Positions 31,597 to 44,300 of a stretch of 64,000 nucleotides of DNA are shown here, piece by piece; the first letter of the stretch is position 1; each line of letters begins with the position of its first letter. Source of the stretch: Hsuehochloa calcarea (taxonomy: Eukaryota > Streptophyta > Magnoliopsida > Poales > Poaceae); the NCBI GenBank assembly GCA_036346395.1, contig CM070604.1, positions 50,433,662 to 50,497,661 on the forward strand, in the 5' to 3' direction. Below the pieces are notes generated by a model. The model was not told where the DNA came from and searched no databases. It saw only the letters and a program-made list of their open reading frames with translations. The position numbers were made by a program, and so were the translations under genes.

Positions 31597-33592
31597 TCAC
31601 AAACCTGGCAGATTAGCTCTTTCATGAGCTGATGTTAGGTGATGTTTTGGCAATATCTCCTCCCGAAACATCATCTTTTATACATAAGAATACATGTAAA
31701 AAAAAATCCTGTGAAACCACAATACCATATTTACAGACAGTAAGGTTCAGATCAATTTTCTGCTCTCTTACCTCAGAGGATTCAGGCAGCTGAAATGATC
31801 GAAGGTGGGACTGTGACAACTCCAAGTGAAACGGAGGCTCTGGAATGGTTGTGTTAGGACAACTTGGTAACACAAGAGGTGGTGGTTGATTTTGTGGAGG
31901 AGAATTTATTGGATCAAATGAATGATGAGGTCCTGAACTTTGGTTTACAGGCTGCATTACTGCCCCAGAGTTTGATGCTGTGACATTGCTTCCACCAAGT
32001 GCCGCAAACATTTGTGATGCTTGGACAGGCTCAAGTGCTCCAGATAAATACGATGGGTTCAAGTAAACACCATTTCTCATAGACAACATCTGCAACAAAA
32101 TCTCGTAGCAAAAGCTCCATGTTTGTAACTGCAGTTTAACTATTTAACACCTACCAGTATCATATAGTTAGCTAGCATAGTATATCAATTGACATGGGAT
32201 TTGCCAAAATGCATTAACCATCGGAAACTAGTCCTAACAAATCAACATTTTGTTCAGCAGTATAAATCAGCAGGTCCAGCAAATCTCATGATCAATCTAA
32301 GCACATCAACAATATAAATCCTAAATGTCATCAACAGTCAGGTTCTAATTAGAAATACTCAACAGATAATAACCACTGCTGTAAAACTATGTGGAAAGTC
32401 TCCTAACATTAATCGATAATACATTACTGCTCACTGTCTCAATGAGCCTGACGTTTCTGTGGAGTATAGAACATAGGCAGCATTCTTGGCTTAAAACCAG
32501 CCACCTATATTGCCGCATATTGTCACTGACATTCTATTCCTGACCCAGAACTTCTTTAGCATAAGGATTATTTAGCGCCATCTTTGTACCCATCCTTCCC
32601 CAATTCAACTACTTTTAGCAAAACAAGAGGTAGCTCTGAAATATACAATTGTACACATTGGATGAGACATATTTCATCTTTCATGTTTTGCAGGCTCATT
32701 CGGACTTGTCCATACCGAGGCAGGCCACCAGTTTTATCATTTGTCTCGGTGTCAGGCAAGTTAATGAGATTATGTGTCCCAATCGGCACAGATTGGATGA
32801 AAAATCAATACGGGCATATACTCTCATTACAGCTCAATGTTAATGTTTGCGGTTTGGATCAATCAAAACAAATGCATTAGCGATTTAGCATCATCCAGGC
32901 ATGTATATGCTCACCTGCACTTGGAGCTGCAGTTGCTTCAGATACTCGATGGCCTCGTCAAGCATGGACGCCTTGTCAGTCTGCACCCCATAAACCAACG
33001 CAAACACGAACCCGTGAATTTCCAGCACAAATACAACTCAAGTACTCAACAACCCACAATTCAACACAAAATGAAAGGGCTTCTTGATTTTCTTCCTGAC
33101 CTTGTTGGAATTCGGTATCAGGCTCTGCAAGGCCTTCATCTTCTCGTTGATCCTGCTCCTCCTCCTCTGCACACAAAACCAACCAAACAAACAAAAAAGC
33201 ACGCAACGATTAACACCTGCACTGGGTGAGCAAAGCGAAGCTGAGGAACAGTTCACGACGGCAAGACCAGCCACCACCTTCTCGGAGAGGTTGTGCACCT
33301 CGGCGGCGCGGCTCCGCTTGCTGCCGGACCACCCGCGCGGCCGCGCCGGCGCCATCGGCTCGGGATCCGACGACCCGCCCGCATCGCTCTCGCAGAACCC
33401 GCCCAGCTCCCCGCAGTCCTCCGCCTGCTGGCCCAGAGCCGCCGCCGCCGGGAAAGCCACCCCACCTACGGGCCCGAACATCTTGCGGCGCACCTCCTCC
33501 TCCTCCTCCCGCCGCCGCCGTTGCTGCTGCAAGAACACCAGCTCCTGCACGGCGGCGCGGCCCCCACCGAACCCGCGATCCTGCTCATCCAT
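31597..33592 (-). CDS. SPT: SPATULA/ALCATRAZ-like bHLH transcription factor, five exons
   Basis: A nuclear E-box-binding regulator. In other plants SPATULA relatives act in carpel, leaf and seed development. Exons on the minus strand: 33592-33278, 33166-33101, 32980-32915, 32089-31772 and 31674-31597, with GT/AG introns and all junctions in phase 0. The protein is about 280 residues: a Gly/Gln/Arg-rich N-terminus, basic region plus helix 1 (EVHNLSEK, RRRSRINEKMKALQSLIPNS, with the His-Glu-Arg DNA-contact pattern) and helix 2 (SMLDEAIEYLKQLQLQVQ). A tail follows with LNPSYLSG and a Pro/Ser-rich stretch. The two 66-bp exons inside the bHLH are typical of the PIF/SPATULA clade. I see no phytochrome-binding APB motif, which favours SPATULA over PIF. 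The upstream frame stays open to 33991, but ATG 33592 is chosen because the extension is low-complexity. The last exon is the least certain: an acceptor at 31709 would give a different C-terminus ending at 31622. Confidence 0.88.
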
Positions 33593-35020
33593 CCCGCGTG
33601 TCCGCACCTCACCACTCACGCGGCCAAGCAGTACACCGTTGCCACCGCAGGAAGGAGAAGGGTGGGAGAGGTTGGGGGAGGAGAGGAGAGGAGCGGAGGA
33701 GGCGGTGGGTTTGGGACTTTGGGGAGAGGTGCGGCCGCTTCTTTTTAGTGTTGCGCCCATGCCTTGCTGCTGCTGAGCTGAGACGAGCGCGGTGGGTGGT
33801 GGCTTGCTTGCGCCCGTCTGCTGCTTGCCCGCTTTGGTCCGTCCCGCTCTCCCCCCCGCGCGGAGCTTTCGAGGTTTCGCCAACTTTTTTCCTTGGGTGC
33901 GTGCGTTGCAGGGGAGTTTTCGTTTGGGTTTGGGTTTGGCGGTGTCAGCTAGCGCGTGTTGTTCCTCTGGGTCTGTGCAGCGGGGTTGCATTTATGCTGG
34001 CTTTCGGTTGTGTGTGGGTTTGGGATGCTGGGTTTAGCCATACACAAGAACTCTGCATCCGTGTCTTTGTGGTACAGCATGTTGTTTGTTTTGCGTTAAA
34101 GATCTATCTATATAAAATTCAACTGTTTTTTCTATAAAAATTTATGACATTTTAAAATTTTATTTACAACTTTATTATATAAAAATTACAGTACATTATT
34201 TATATAATTTTTTATTATTAGTCACTAATTAATCTTGAAAGTCTTAATAACTTATATTTTCATCACATGATTCAAAAGCTCATATGTACTTTGGGAGGTT
34301 GAGAAGAAGAAAAAAATAAAAAATAAAATTATATGTGGTGAACCCGTTATGTTCCGAAGAAAAAATAATAACAAATTCAGATTCAATTCATCGAATGAGA
34401 AAAAATACAAATCTCAAAGCATATCGAATGAATCAAAATTCAACTATTATGATTTTTTTTCTTGTAGTACATCACCAACACAAATTTTATAGCACATCTA
34501 ACGAACAGAAAAGTGACAATTTTAGTTTCAAAAGACTATCAAAAGTTATATAACAATTCTCATATAAAAAACTTGTAATTGTAAAGATATCTTTTACTAT
34601 CACGATTTATAGAGATTTCTGCTGATGTAGATAGAGTATAGATGTATCGACTTGTAACAATCTTGGTTTCTGTCGAGTCTGCCACGATGCTCGCTAAGCT
34701 AAACCCTAGACTCACGCGCTGCTGAGTCGACTGGTTAGCATTCTATGGCCTATGGTGCTGCCTAAGACCTATAAACTTATTTGGAATTCTTTTGTCATAT
34801 GCATTGGTCGAGACAGAGGATCGAATTGGAGAACAGCCGTCGCACACACAATCACTCATATATTTTATTACTTTCTATGTCGTTACAATTACATTATATC
34901 AGACTTCCATTAAACAGGAAATTAGCAGATTCTAAAAGAAATGTCCGTGTGTTCCTCAATTTTACTGTAGGGCACACACATGTTTTGGGTTAGAAAGTTA
35001 TAAATACTATATTGGAAAAG
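33593..35020. other. Upstream region of the bHLH gene and AT-rich spacer
   Basis: 33593-33990 is GC-rich and probably 5' untranslated and proximal promoter DNA for the minus-strand bHLH gene. It contains G-runs and (C/T)-runs but no clear TATA box. 34080-35020 is AT-rich without recognised features. Confidence 0.4.
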
Positions 35021-35683
35021 GAATTTTTCACCGAAATGACACAAATTCAACTCGTATTGACAAGAATAATCATCTTCACGTGAAATTTGCAAAAATAACC
35101 GCCCTAAGGTATTGTGGCAGCCACCACACGACTACCATGTGGTGAGTGGTGTAGAAACTTTTCCCTTTTTAAAAAATAAATAATTTATGTATAATTTTGT
35201 AGTAATTTTTAAATATATAAAATAAGCTCCAAAAATTATAAAACATTTTATGGAGCCTCCTAATATGGTTTACTTTCTTATGAATTTTTAAAAAATTATA
35301 TGTTATTAATTTGTCTCAAAAATTACTATAAATAGTATACTTAAATACATTTTTAGAACAATTCAGAATGTATAAAATTTTAGAACCATTACACAAGCAA
35401 TTACACTATGTCAGAAGGCTCCGTAAAATATTTCATAGTTTTTTATATTATTTTCTACATTTAAAAACTCCCAAAAAGTATACTTAAATGATTTTTTTAA
35501 AAAAAAAATTGCTAAGTACTCACCGCACGATGGCATTACGTCGTCAGGCGCTACAGTATACCAAGGGGTCAGGTGTCACCTCGGATGCCCTACCACATGG
35601 GGCGTCATTTTTGCGAATTCCGCTTGAAGATAAACATTCTTGCAAATATAGATCGAATTTTCGCCATTTCAACCAAAAAGTCA
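35021..35683. mobile_element. Non-autonomous Mutator-like MITE with long terminal inverted repeats
   Basis: 663 bp. The left end reads GAATTTTTCACCGAAATGAC and the right end, inverted, TGACTTTTTGGTTGAAATGG. Similarity between the arms continues for about 80 bp (for example TTTGCAAAAATAACCGCCC against TTCGCAAAAATGACGCCCC). The flanks TTGGAAAAG (35012-35020) and ATGGAAAAG (35684-35692) form a 9-bp duplication with one mismatch. Long TIRs and a 9-bp duplication are the Mutator signature. No coding capacity. Confidence 0.75.
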
Positions 35684-35692
35684 ATGGAAAAG

Positions 35693-36540
35693 CAACTTTT
35701 CTCTGAATTCCTGCATATTATTGTAACTGTGCCTACACACTGGGGCACAATTGCAGTAGAAAGAGCAATTCACAGAATAACCAAAATATTTATTATTCTT
35801 TAAACAAATGATCCAATTAGACCATAATTTCAAAAGACCTTTGGATCGGCATTATGCAAAAAGACCCAATATTTTTAGGACCGTACACTTAATGGTGAAG
35901 GATGACCATGGTAAAATAAAAATCCTTACTGGACATGAAAATGGTCACCATGAACATCACTTCAACATTAAGGCATACCAACAGATTTATCTAAAGTTTA
36001 TCATCCATGCCATCCATTGTGAAATGACCGAAATGCTCAAAATGCCTAGTCATGCCATGAGGTGTCAAGCCTCCAAATTTTATCAGAATTGCTAGTAGGA
36101 TATAAAACCACTTTACCTAAATAGTTTGGAGAAATTACCAACCATGCCATGAATTAGGAAAAGACCATCATAACCTTCTCTCTTTTTTTGCTATGTGTGT
36201 GATTATTCCTATGTATGCATAGTGTGATGTCACATTTTCATATGTATAGATGAGTAAGAATTCATGTAGATGGAATTTATTTGATGATTTTTGACAATAA
36301 TAAAATTGATGGATGCGGTAATTGCATACCTTTGTAGAATTTTGGATTCAGATATTTATATGTATCTCTGTCCCTAACCAAGACGGAGCAAATAGAAATC
36401 TGTACAGTGTGTAACTCAAAAATCACTGTTTAGACTGAAGCAATCACAAAGAATGTGGTATAATTGTTTGAGAGAATTTCTATGCAAGAAGGCTACACGA
36501 ACAATGAGGACTCTCCCTGTATTTTTTTATACGACAATCA
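35693..36540. other. AT-rich intergenic DNA, no gene seen
   Basis: Frames at 35808-36095 are open by chance; their translation is unlike known families. No repeats with matching ends were found. Confidence 0.5.
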
Positions 36541-37838
36541 CAGTATGGATTCTGTATAATCTCAGTATATGTAGACGGTCCGAATATCATCGGGACTTTG
36601 GAAGATATTAAGAAAGCAAGCTCTGACCTGGAGTCGGAGTTCGAAATGAAAGACTTGGGTAAAACAAAATATTGCCTTAGCTCGCAGCTTGAGCATACCC
36701 CTGAAGGGATTTTAGTACATCAATCAACCTACATTCAGAAAGTGTTAGAACAGTTCGGTTTTGAAAAGACATATCATTCGAAAGTGTTAATGGTCGGTAG
36801 ATCATTGTAGCAAGACAATAACTCGTACAGACCCAAATAAGAGGGGGAGGAAGTTCTGGGATCGGAATTCACGTACCTGAGTGCAGTAGGAGCACTCTTG
36901 TATATAGTAAATTGTACTAGACCGTACATTTGCATTTGTCGTGAACCTATTAGCAAAGTATAGTGCATAACCTATCAAAAGGCATTAGCAGGGAATAAAG
37001 GACATCTTTCGATACCTTCAAGGAAGTAAAAATCCTGGTCTGTTTTACAGAAAGAACCAAGACCTAACTATGACTGACTATGCAGATGCGGGTACCTGTC
37101 AGACCCACATACAGTCAAGTCGCAAACAGGCTATGTATTCCTATGTGGTGAAACTACAATTTCATAAAATTTGTCTAAGCAAAGTCTTGTATCTACTTTG
37201 ACGAACAACTTAGAAATCATAGCACTGTACGAGGCCTCACGAGAATATTATTGGCTTCGACGGATGATTCACCACATCTAGCAGTCGTGTGAATTGAATA
37301 TCGCATAAACCTCACTATTATCTATAAAGATAATGCAGGTTATGTTGCACAAGTGCAGATAAGTTATACGAAGAGTCATATCACTAAGCATATCACTCCA
37401 AGTTCTTCTATGCCTATGAATTACAAAAGATGGACAAAATTAAAGTATTGTATATTAAGTCATGTGAAAATCTTGCAGATTATTCACAAAGTCACTTTCA
37501 GCGTCTAACTTTGAAAGATGCATATGTGAAATTGGAATAATAAAACTTATATAAGTGCAGAATTCAATGAGAGAATCTTCACGAACTCTTTATTAAAGCC
37601 TGATTACGAAGATTGAGTACCCAAAGAATAAATCATGATGATTAAATGAAATTGGGCAGATTGTACTCTTTTTTCCCTTGACGAGTTTTCCAGAAGTTTA
37701 TTGGCTAAGGTTTTTAATAAGGTAATTTGTGCAACATAGTAGAACGTGTTTTATGTACTATTTCTCTAAATTTTTTATACTAAGTTTTTATGGAGTTTTG
37801 ACAAGACATGAACGCAATAGATGAGTGCCCAAGGGAGA
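36541..37838 (+). pseudogene. Copia RT/RNase H 3' fragment
   Basis: The plus frame at 36598-36810 gives EFEMKDLGKTKYCLSSQLEH and GILVHQSTYIQKVLEQFGFE. These are Copia RT thumb motifs (MKDLG, YIxKVLxxF). Downstream pieces in shifted frames follow the expected order: YLSAVGALLYI and TRPYIC near 36876-36933, YADAG-like near 37078, SQTGYVFLCG near 37118 and REYYWLRRMI near 37230. A residual 3' untranslated part and an LTR follow. Everything 5' of the RT thumb is absent. Confidence 0.8.
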
Positions 37839-38040
37839 GTGTTAAGAAATTAAACCGTGCCCAGGCAGGCCTAGCCCATGATGGACTTCTCATCCTCTGT
37901 GTAGACTATATAAAGGGAGACCTTTAGCCATTGTAACGATAATTTTTAAAAGTAGTAAGAGAAGCTAAAAGTTTTATCATATATTTGTGTTCAATCTATT
38001 ATTCTATTCTTTTTTTATTCCTAAGATTTTGAGTCATTCT
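37839..38040 (+). repeat. Copia 3' LTR remnant
   Basis: Begins TGTTAAGAAATTAAACC directly after a purine tract (CCCAAGGGAGAG, 37827-37838). Contains a TATA-like TATATAAAGG at 37908-37917 and a GTAACG stretch typical of short Copia LTRs. The right boundary is unclear and no partner LTR or target duplication is in the window. Confidence 0.6.
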
Positions 38041-41000
38041 CCTAAGTAAATATTTCTCTGGCTGATTTACGCGTGGTGCCGTTTTGTTCGCCTTAGCGAC
38101 GGCTGATCAGCCAGACGCTGTGCCATCACATCGTGTCCTGACTTGTCAGTTTGGGCCTACGTCGCACCTAGGTATGCGTCGTTCATTCGCGTACGTGTGA
38201 GCCCGTGGGTGGTGGTGCCTGATGCTAAGCTCTGTACACAGTTTTGCAGATCAACTGCTCATATCGCTGCTCATTCTCTGGCCTTTGATCGTTACTTTGC
38301 CGCTGCCCACACCGTCTATTTACTTTATCTATTCACCAACACGTGTCGACACATGTTGTTCTGTCGTAATATTCACACTTTTCTATAACTGTTCCGTGGT
38401 ATTCTTCGCCCTCGATCTAATTTTTAACGTACCAGATGGAATACAATCTTCAAAAGGATATCTCACCGTTGGCGCACGTGTGTGAGGGTAACTTGTTTCT
38501 CCTAGTAGTATACTAATGACAGTATACCTGGAAAGGTCCTACGTCTCGATTGTGTGCTTCTAGATGAACAGGTGCACTCCCCTCGCCGTTATTTCTTACT
38601 ACTGAATGTTCACCATTTATAACATCCGAGCCAGAGACGGATCCAAGACAAAATTATAGGTAGAACGAGTCGCAAACGTTAACTAAAGATCTCTGGTTGC
38701 CTTGCCTCGCCAGCTTGCTGCTCACCCCGCTGCAAACGTTAACCAAAGACCGAACAACACCGGGCTTCATCTCTCTTCTTCCTCACTCCATTTCTCCTCC
38801 CCACTTACTTTTCTCTGGAGTTTTTTTTTCCGGTCATGTTCTTGGCGCCACCTCCCCCTTGCCCGGCCCGGTCCTTGGAGCCGCCCCCGGTCAGGCCGAC
38901 AGCCGGCCCAACGCCCGCTGCCTCCTCTCGGCGTTGCTCTCTCCCACACGGGCTCCTCTCCCCTGGCTTGCCCGGCTGGGAAGGAGGGTCTCCACACCAG
39001 AGGGGAGTTCGGGCCGCCAGCATGCCCGAATAGAGGGTCCACTATTATTGCCTTGCTATAAATTCCAGAACGTCATCTAGGCCTGTTCAGTGCAGCGCTA
39101 GACGAAGATCATGTTTACTACATCGAATGCTTCTGGGGTTGTCAACGCCAAAGCGTCCTATCAAGCTGTTAACTGTCCCTGTCCTATCATGACTAGCTTT
39201 ACCAGACGCAAAAAAAAAAAAAAATCAGCGAAATCACACCTATGGCAGACGATTTTCCCACTCTACGCATGCACTCTGGCTTCATTCGATGTGCCTAGGA
39301 CACGCGTCGGACACAAGCAGTTCCTTTCAGGTGACTTTTGCTCGTCGTAGCTCCCTGATTTTCACTGCGCATAATATATATACCCTCCCTTGCTTGTAGG
39401 TGTGATTTTTGCTATCAGAGTATGTATGACCATTTGTAAGCCGTAATAATTTTGCTCGTTGTGCCGCTTCTCCGAAGATACCGTTGGTCTTATAACCAAC
39501 ATCTCCCATGTGAAAACGGTGCCTGAAAGAGGAACGATGAAACCAGTTCGTAATGTGAACATCACATATGGCAAGTATTTCGCATCTGCATATGTAGTCG
39601 GATGGGCATGTTGTTTGTGTTATTTGTTGGCCTTACTGTTAAACTCTACGAAGGTGAACATCCCTTATGTTCCCCAGCCTAATTAGTTAGGTCCTTCTTA
39701 CGCATGATTGCCCGCTCTGCAATAAAGTACAGTGTGCAGATGGTACCCAAAATGTTCTCGTACCAGAGGTAGTTGCTTTACAGAATAGGTCAGCGCGTTT
39801 TCAATTTGGATTCACCAACCTACTATTTCAGCATTTCTGTCGTTTGATGCCATTATTGTATATATGTATATGAACCAACCAACCGCCCTTTCACACTCAC
39901 TTCTCATATTTTTTAGGATATCTATAATAGAGATCATGGAAAGTCCTACGCGGAGGAGAGAGGGGGAGGAGAGAGAGCACACATCGTCTCTTCCTAAAGA
40001 TACTGTCGTGCACGCGAAACAAGATATGATATATTAATATACTCTTGTTGACATGCGGGTCCGTTTCAAATGAATATTATAAAATATAAATATTAGAGAG
40101 TGTGTTAGATACTATATATTGAAGATATTGTCTATAAAGATAATGTAACATATGTTAGAGACAAATTATCTTTAATTATTGGAGATGTTCTTAACTTTGC
40201 CAGCAGCAAAAAAAAATCCTAACCAGGCTGCCCACAACAGTCCGCCATCTATCTGCCCTAATCGCGCATGAAACTGTGGTGAGATATGCTTCAAACACCA
40301 TTCATATATTATAACATACCCTGTTTGTTGGACTTCTTACAAATATTTTGGTATTGTAAGAATGATAAGGCTTGAGATCCATCTCCTCCGACGCTTTCTT
40401 TGTGCCCATGTTTTTTTTCTTTGTTCTTGCAAAATACTTTGTTTTACAAAATTATTTTTAGAAAAAACAAATTTATCTTAGCTAACCCTAACATTTTAGC
40501 TTTTATGCGCGTACGTGAAATCTAAAGACTAGAGCACGAAAGAGAACCATAGACATGCAAACCGAGAATATGTTTTATAGAACAAATCTGAATAAAGTAC
40601 TGAGCTAATTTTTCTAGTTATGCTTACGACGAGTCTGAAAAAACATAAGTGATAAAGCTACCGAGAATCTTCGCTCAAAATTGCATGGAGATTTGATCGG
40701 GCTGTTTCAATCAACTCTTCCTGAATATTTTACTCCACATTACCAATTATGGAACATAAATATCAGAATAGAATAGCCTTTTTGAAACCTCCTTGACCGC
40801 TCTTTTTCAAAACCGGTCCGGGTAGGATCCGGATTCTCTGCAATAAGTTAATTGTATGAATAATATTTTACGAGCGTATAGTCTGTATTATATAGTGTCA
40901 TCATATTAACAGTAAAATATTTACTATAATAATTTTATTATATTAAAAAAATATTATAACTATTGATATCGACTTTTGAATTGAACGATGTAAATCGTTT

Positions 41001-41319
41001 CGGAATGCCATACATCCCGTAGATTCTCGGCAATGAGTCCTTTATCGAAGAGGGATCCATTTCCTTTTCCGCAGAGAAAGCCCAAGTCTAAATAAACCCC
41101 TATTTTTGGTGCAACGTGCGGGGACACGGTGCAATAATACCCCAAACCACTCGTAAAGCGGCAGAAATTTCATTGTCTCGCCGAGTCGCTCGACGTTTTC
41201 CTCTCCCTTCCCTTGTTGGCTTTCCGTCGATCGGCGGATAGAGCGCAGCTAGGGTTTAAGCCGCTTCGCTCTCGCAGGCTCGCTCGCAGCTGCTAGGGTG
41301 TCCCCCTCCTTCCCGGGCG
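38041..41319. other. Intergenic DNA upstream of the PP1 gene
   Basis: Over 3 kb without a recognisable gene. A C-rich block at 38700-39060 yields Pro/Ser/Arg-biased frames that I take as compositional. A pure A14 run lies near 39210. The last ~150 bp before the PP1 start (41170-41319) are GC- and CT-rich, as expected for a 5' untranslated region. TAAATAAA at 41086-41093 is a possible but unproven TATA-like element. Confidence 0.45.
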
Positions 41320-44300
41320 ATGGACGCGGCGGCGCTCGACGACGTCATCCGGCGGCTCCTCGAGGCCCGCGGCGGCCGTACGGCGCGCCCCGTGCAGCTC
41401 TCGGACGCGGAGATCCGGCGGCTCTGCGCCGCCGCCAAGGACGTCTTCCTCTCCCAGCCCAACCTGCTGGAGCTCGAGGCCCCCATCAAAATATGTGGTA
41501 AGGCCTGCTCCTCAAGAAACCCTAATTATCGTGCCTCCTTCGCCTCTTATGTATTTGTTGCTAGCAGCTGGTGTTAGAAAGCGTTGTTCTCTTTAGGCTG
41601 TGCTGTGTTGTGTCATGACTCATGTGCGTTACCTGGGTGAGGGATGAGCCGCGCGTTTGGATATCTTTGGCGTGCTTTCTGCTAAGTTTAGGCGTCCCCT
41701 ATTGTTGAAAGCTGCTATGCTCGGTGTTTTGATTTGGAGTTGACGAGTTGTCATACTCATAACTTGCAAGACAGCATAGGTGATATTCAACGTGCCTATT
41801 CTTTTTGGAGAAAAGTTCTGGTGTATTCGTAATTGTATTATCGCATCTTCATTTGGCTTGGATGAACTTTTGGGATGTTAATAGCCCAAATGTTCTCTTT
41901 TGGGATGTTAATTGGGCAGCATAAGATTGCCCAAATGTTCTCTTTGGGATGTTAATTGTTCATTTTATCGCCTCTTTTTTGCGGTGATGAACTTTCAGTC
42001 TCGGGGAGAATGCTGCAGAATTTCTGAAGGTTGATTCGGAATGTCAAACTTCAGACTTGCGTTATTGTCTTAGTAAAGAATGTGTTTAAAACTCTTCAAA
42101 ATTCTGTAGGAATATGTATCTTTTACCATTAGTACTTAAGGGCTGAGTGGGTGATGACCTGTTAAAACATTGTACATGCTATATAGAGGTAAAAAAAAGC
42201 TATCTCTTCGCCCATTAGATAATATGCCAGTGAGAAACGTATTCACATATTCTAAGTCCTAGGAAATTGCTGTTGTGGATTGTTTGGTTTGTCAATGGGC
42301 AGTGTTCCCCTAGGTAGCGCCTAGGCGGCGCAGCCCTCCCTCCGCCTAGCCGATTTATCCTGCCTAGGCGGTCGTCTAGCCCCGCCTAGGCGGCAATTAG
42401 GCGCCGGTCCGCCGCCCGACTAGCACCTAGCGCCAAACTCTGTGTGTGAATTTGTTCCATGTGTTCATCTCCTCCAAGTGAGAAGTTGTGCGTGTTCATC
42501 TTCTTTCTCGTGATAGCGTGTGTTCTTGTGTGAGTTGAGTCCACGAGATAGCGTGAGTGATCCAGGGGTTGTGTCAACATCTGTGATAGAGAAAGGCGTT
42601 GCGTGTGGCATTGATGGTGGTTGACAAGATTAAGGGGGTGAATGTTAGAAATAATTTGGTTAACTGATTTTGTATGCATGTTTGTATGGAACTGCACGTG
42701 TAGTTGTGATACCGTGTACATGTGTACGTTTATTTGTTTAGCCTGCATGTAGCAAAGAGTTAACAAGTCAAGTCATTTAGCTAGTGGACCCCTTCACGTG
42801 GATCATGGTGTGAGTAGTGGATCGAGTTTGTTACTCGACGTGGCGTGTGTGTTGTCATTTGTACTGCTTGCATTGTTGGCTTTTGAGTTGGAATAACAGA
42901 GGAAGAAAACACCCAGACGCTAGGCTGTTGCAGCGTCACCAATTCTCTGTGTTTCATCCGTGTTCAGAGTGTGTGAGAATCCACCATGATCGTTTGCGTA
43001 AACAATTAGTATCAGAGCAAGGTTCGACACGAGGAGATGCTGCCCAGCAACGGTTCGCCAAGCAGGCGCGCCAACGTGGCTCCATGCAAGGAGTAGCGGT
43101 GGATCAGGTGCGCGTGTGTGCCGGTGACCGTGGTGGGGAGCTGGCTGCATGCCGTGTCCAATGAGAACAACCGGTGTAAGCTCGAGGCCGATGAGTCGGC
43201 AGCCCCGTGGGGAGACAAGGAGCGTGTGTTCCCCGAGTGCGTCAGAGCGTCAGAAGAGGAGGTGAGCCGGGCGCGTAGAGTACGAGTGCATCGAGGTCAG
43301 TGAGGCTGTGGCGAGGTGCGGCTGTACGAGACGCCCGGTGAAAACCATGTGTACTTCCTCGTGAAACCGAGGATGATGAGATCCGATTCTCTGTCGCCGT
43401 CAAGTCACGTCACCTTGGAGGAGAATTGGATCAGTGGTTGAGGTTGGAGTCACTAGCAAGTTGTATCACCAGCGGCGAAGAGGTGATACCCATGGCGTGG
43501 AGGCCATTGTAGCAAGAAGAGCTATGTTGTTGAATGCCCAAGATCATGCCGAGGGTGGGGATCTCCGTCGCCGTTGAGTCGTGTCACCGGCGGAGAAGCG
43601 ACAACGAACAGAGAAAAGCCACGACTAGGCAGTTACGGCCGTACGCCAAACTCTGTGTGTGAGTTCGTTCTCTGTGTTCATCTCCTCCAAGTGAGAAGTT
43701 GTGCGTGTTCATCCTCTTTCTCGTGATAGCGTGTGTTCTTATGTGAGTTGAGTCCACGAGATAGCGTGAGTGATCCAGGGGTTGTGCGAACATCTGTGAT
43801 AGAGAAAGCCGTTGCATGTGGCATTGATGGTGGTTGACAAGATTAAGGGGGTGAATGTTAGAAATAAGTTGGTTAACTGATTTTGTATGCATGTTTGTAT
43901 GGCATTGCACGTATAGTTGTGATAACGTGTACATGTGTACATTTATTTGTTTAGCCTGCATGTAGCAAAGAGTTAACGAGTCAAGTCATTTAGCTAGTGG
44001 ACCCCTTCACGCGGATCATGGCGTGAGTAGTGGATCGAGTTTGTTACTCGATGTGGCGTGTGTGTTGTCATTTGTAGTGCTTGCATTGTTAGCTTTTGAG
44101 TTGAATAACAGAAGAAGAAAACACCCAGTCGCTAGGCTGTTGCAGCACCAATTCTCTGTGTTTCATCTGTGTTCAGAGTGTGTGAGAATCCACCGTGATC
44201 GTGTGCGTACTCTAACAATATTGTCATCTAAAGGTTAGGTAACTTTACAGTGAAGACAATACCATGCAAAGATTGGTTTCCACATTGTGTACCCTGTTAG

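Larger units (their letters stand above)
42431..44217 (+). mobile_element. Tandem array of a small non-coding LTR element in PP1 intron 1
   Basis: Order: partial internal segment (42431-42642), LTR (42643-43004, 362 bp), primer-binding site (TTAGTATCAGAGC, 43006-43018), internal region (43019-43855), LTR (43856-44217, 362 bp). The last 212 bp of the internal region (43644-43855) repeat 42431-42642 nearly exactly, ending in the purine tract AGATTAAGGGGGTGAA. LTRs run TGTTAGAAATAA to AAACA/TAACA. No gag or pol is seen, so it is a TRIM/LARD-like non-autonomous element. It lies in sense orientation in the intron, well away from both splice sites. Confidence 0.82.

Noticed and set aside
33593..33991. 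N-terminal extension of the bHLH reading frame
   Set aside because: In frame and open, but Lys/Arg/Ser/Pro-rich and GC-driven; the ATG at 33592 gives a family-like N-terminus. The extension is better read as 5' untranslated DNA.
33084..34137. Long plus-strand ORFs over the bHLH first exons
   Set aside because: Antisense shadows of the GC-rich exon 1; no known domains.
38697..39080. 127-codon Pro/Ser/Leu-rich ORF
   Set aside because: Several frames on both strands are open in the same C-rich block, and no domain or intron signals support a gene.
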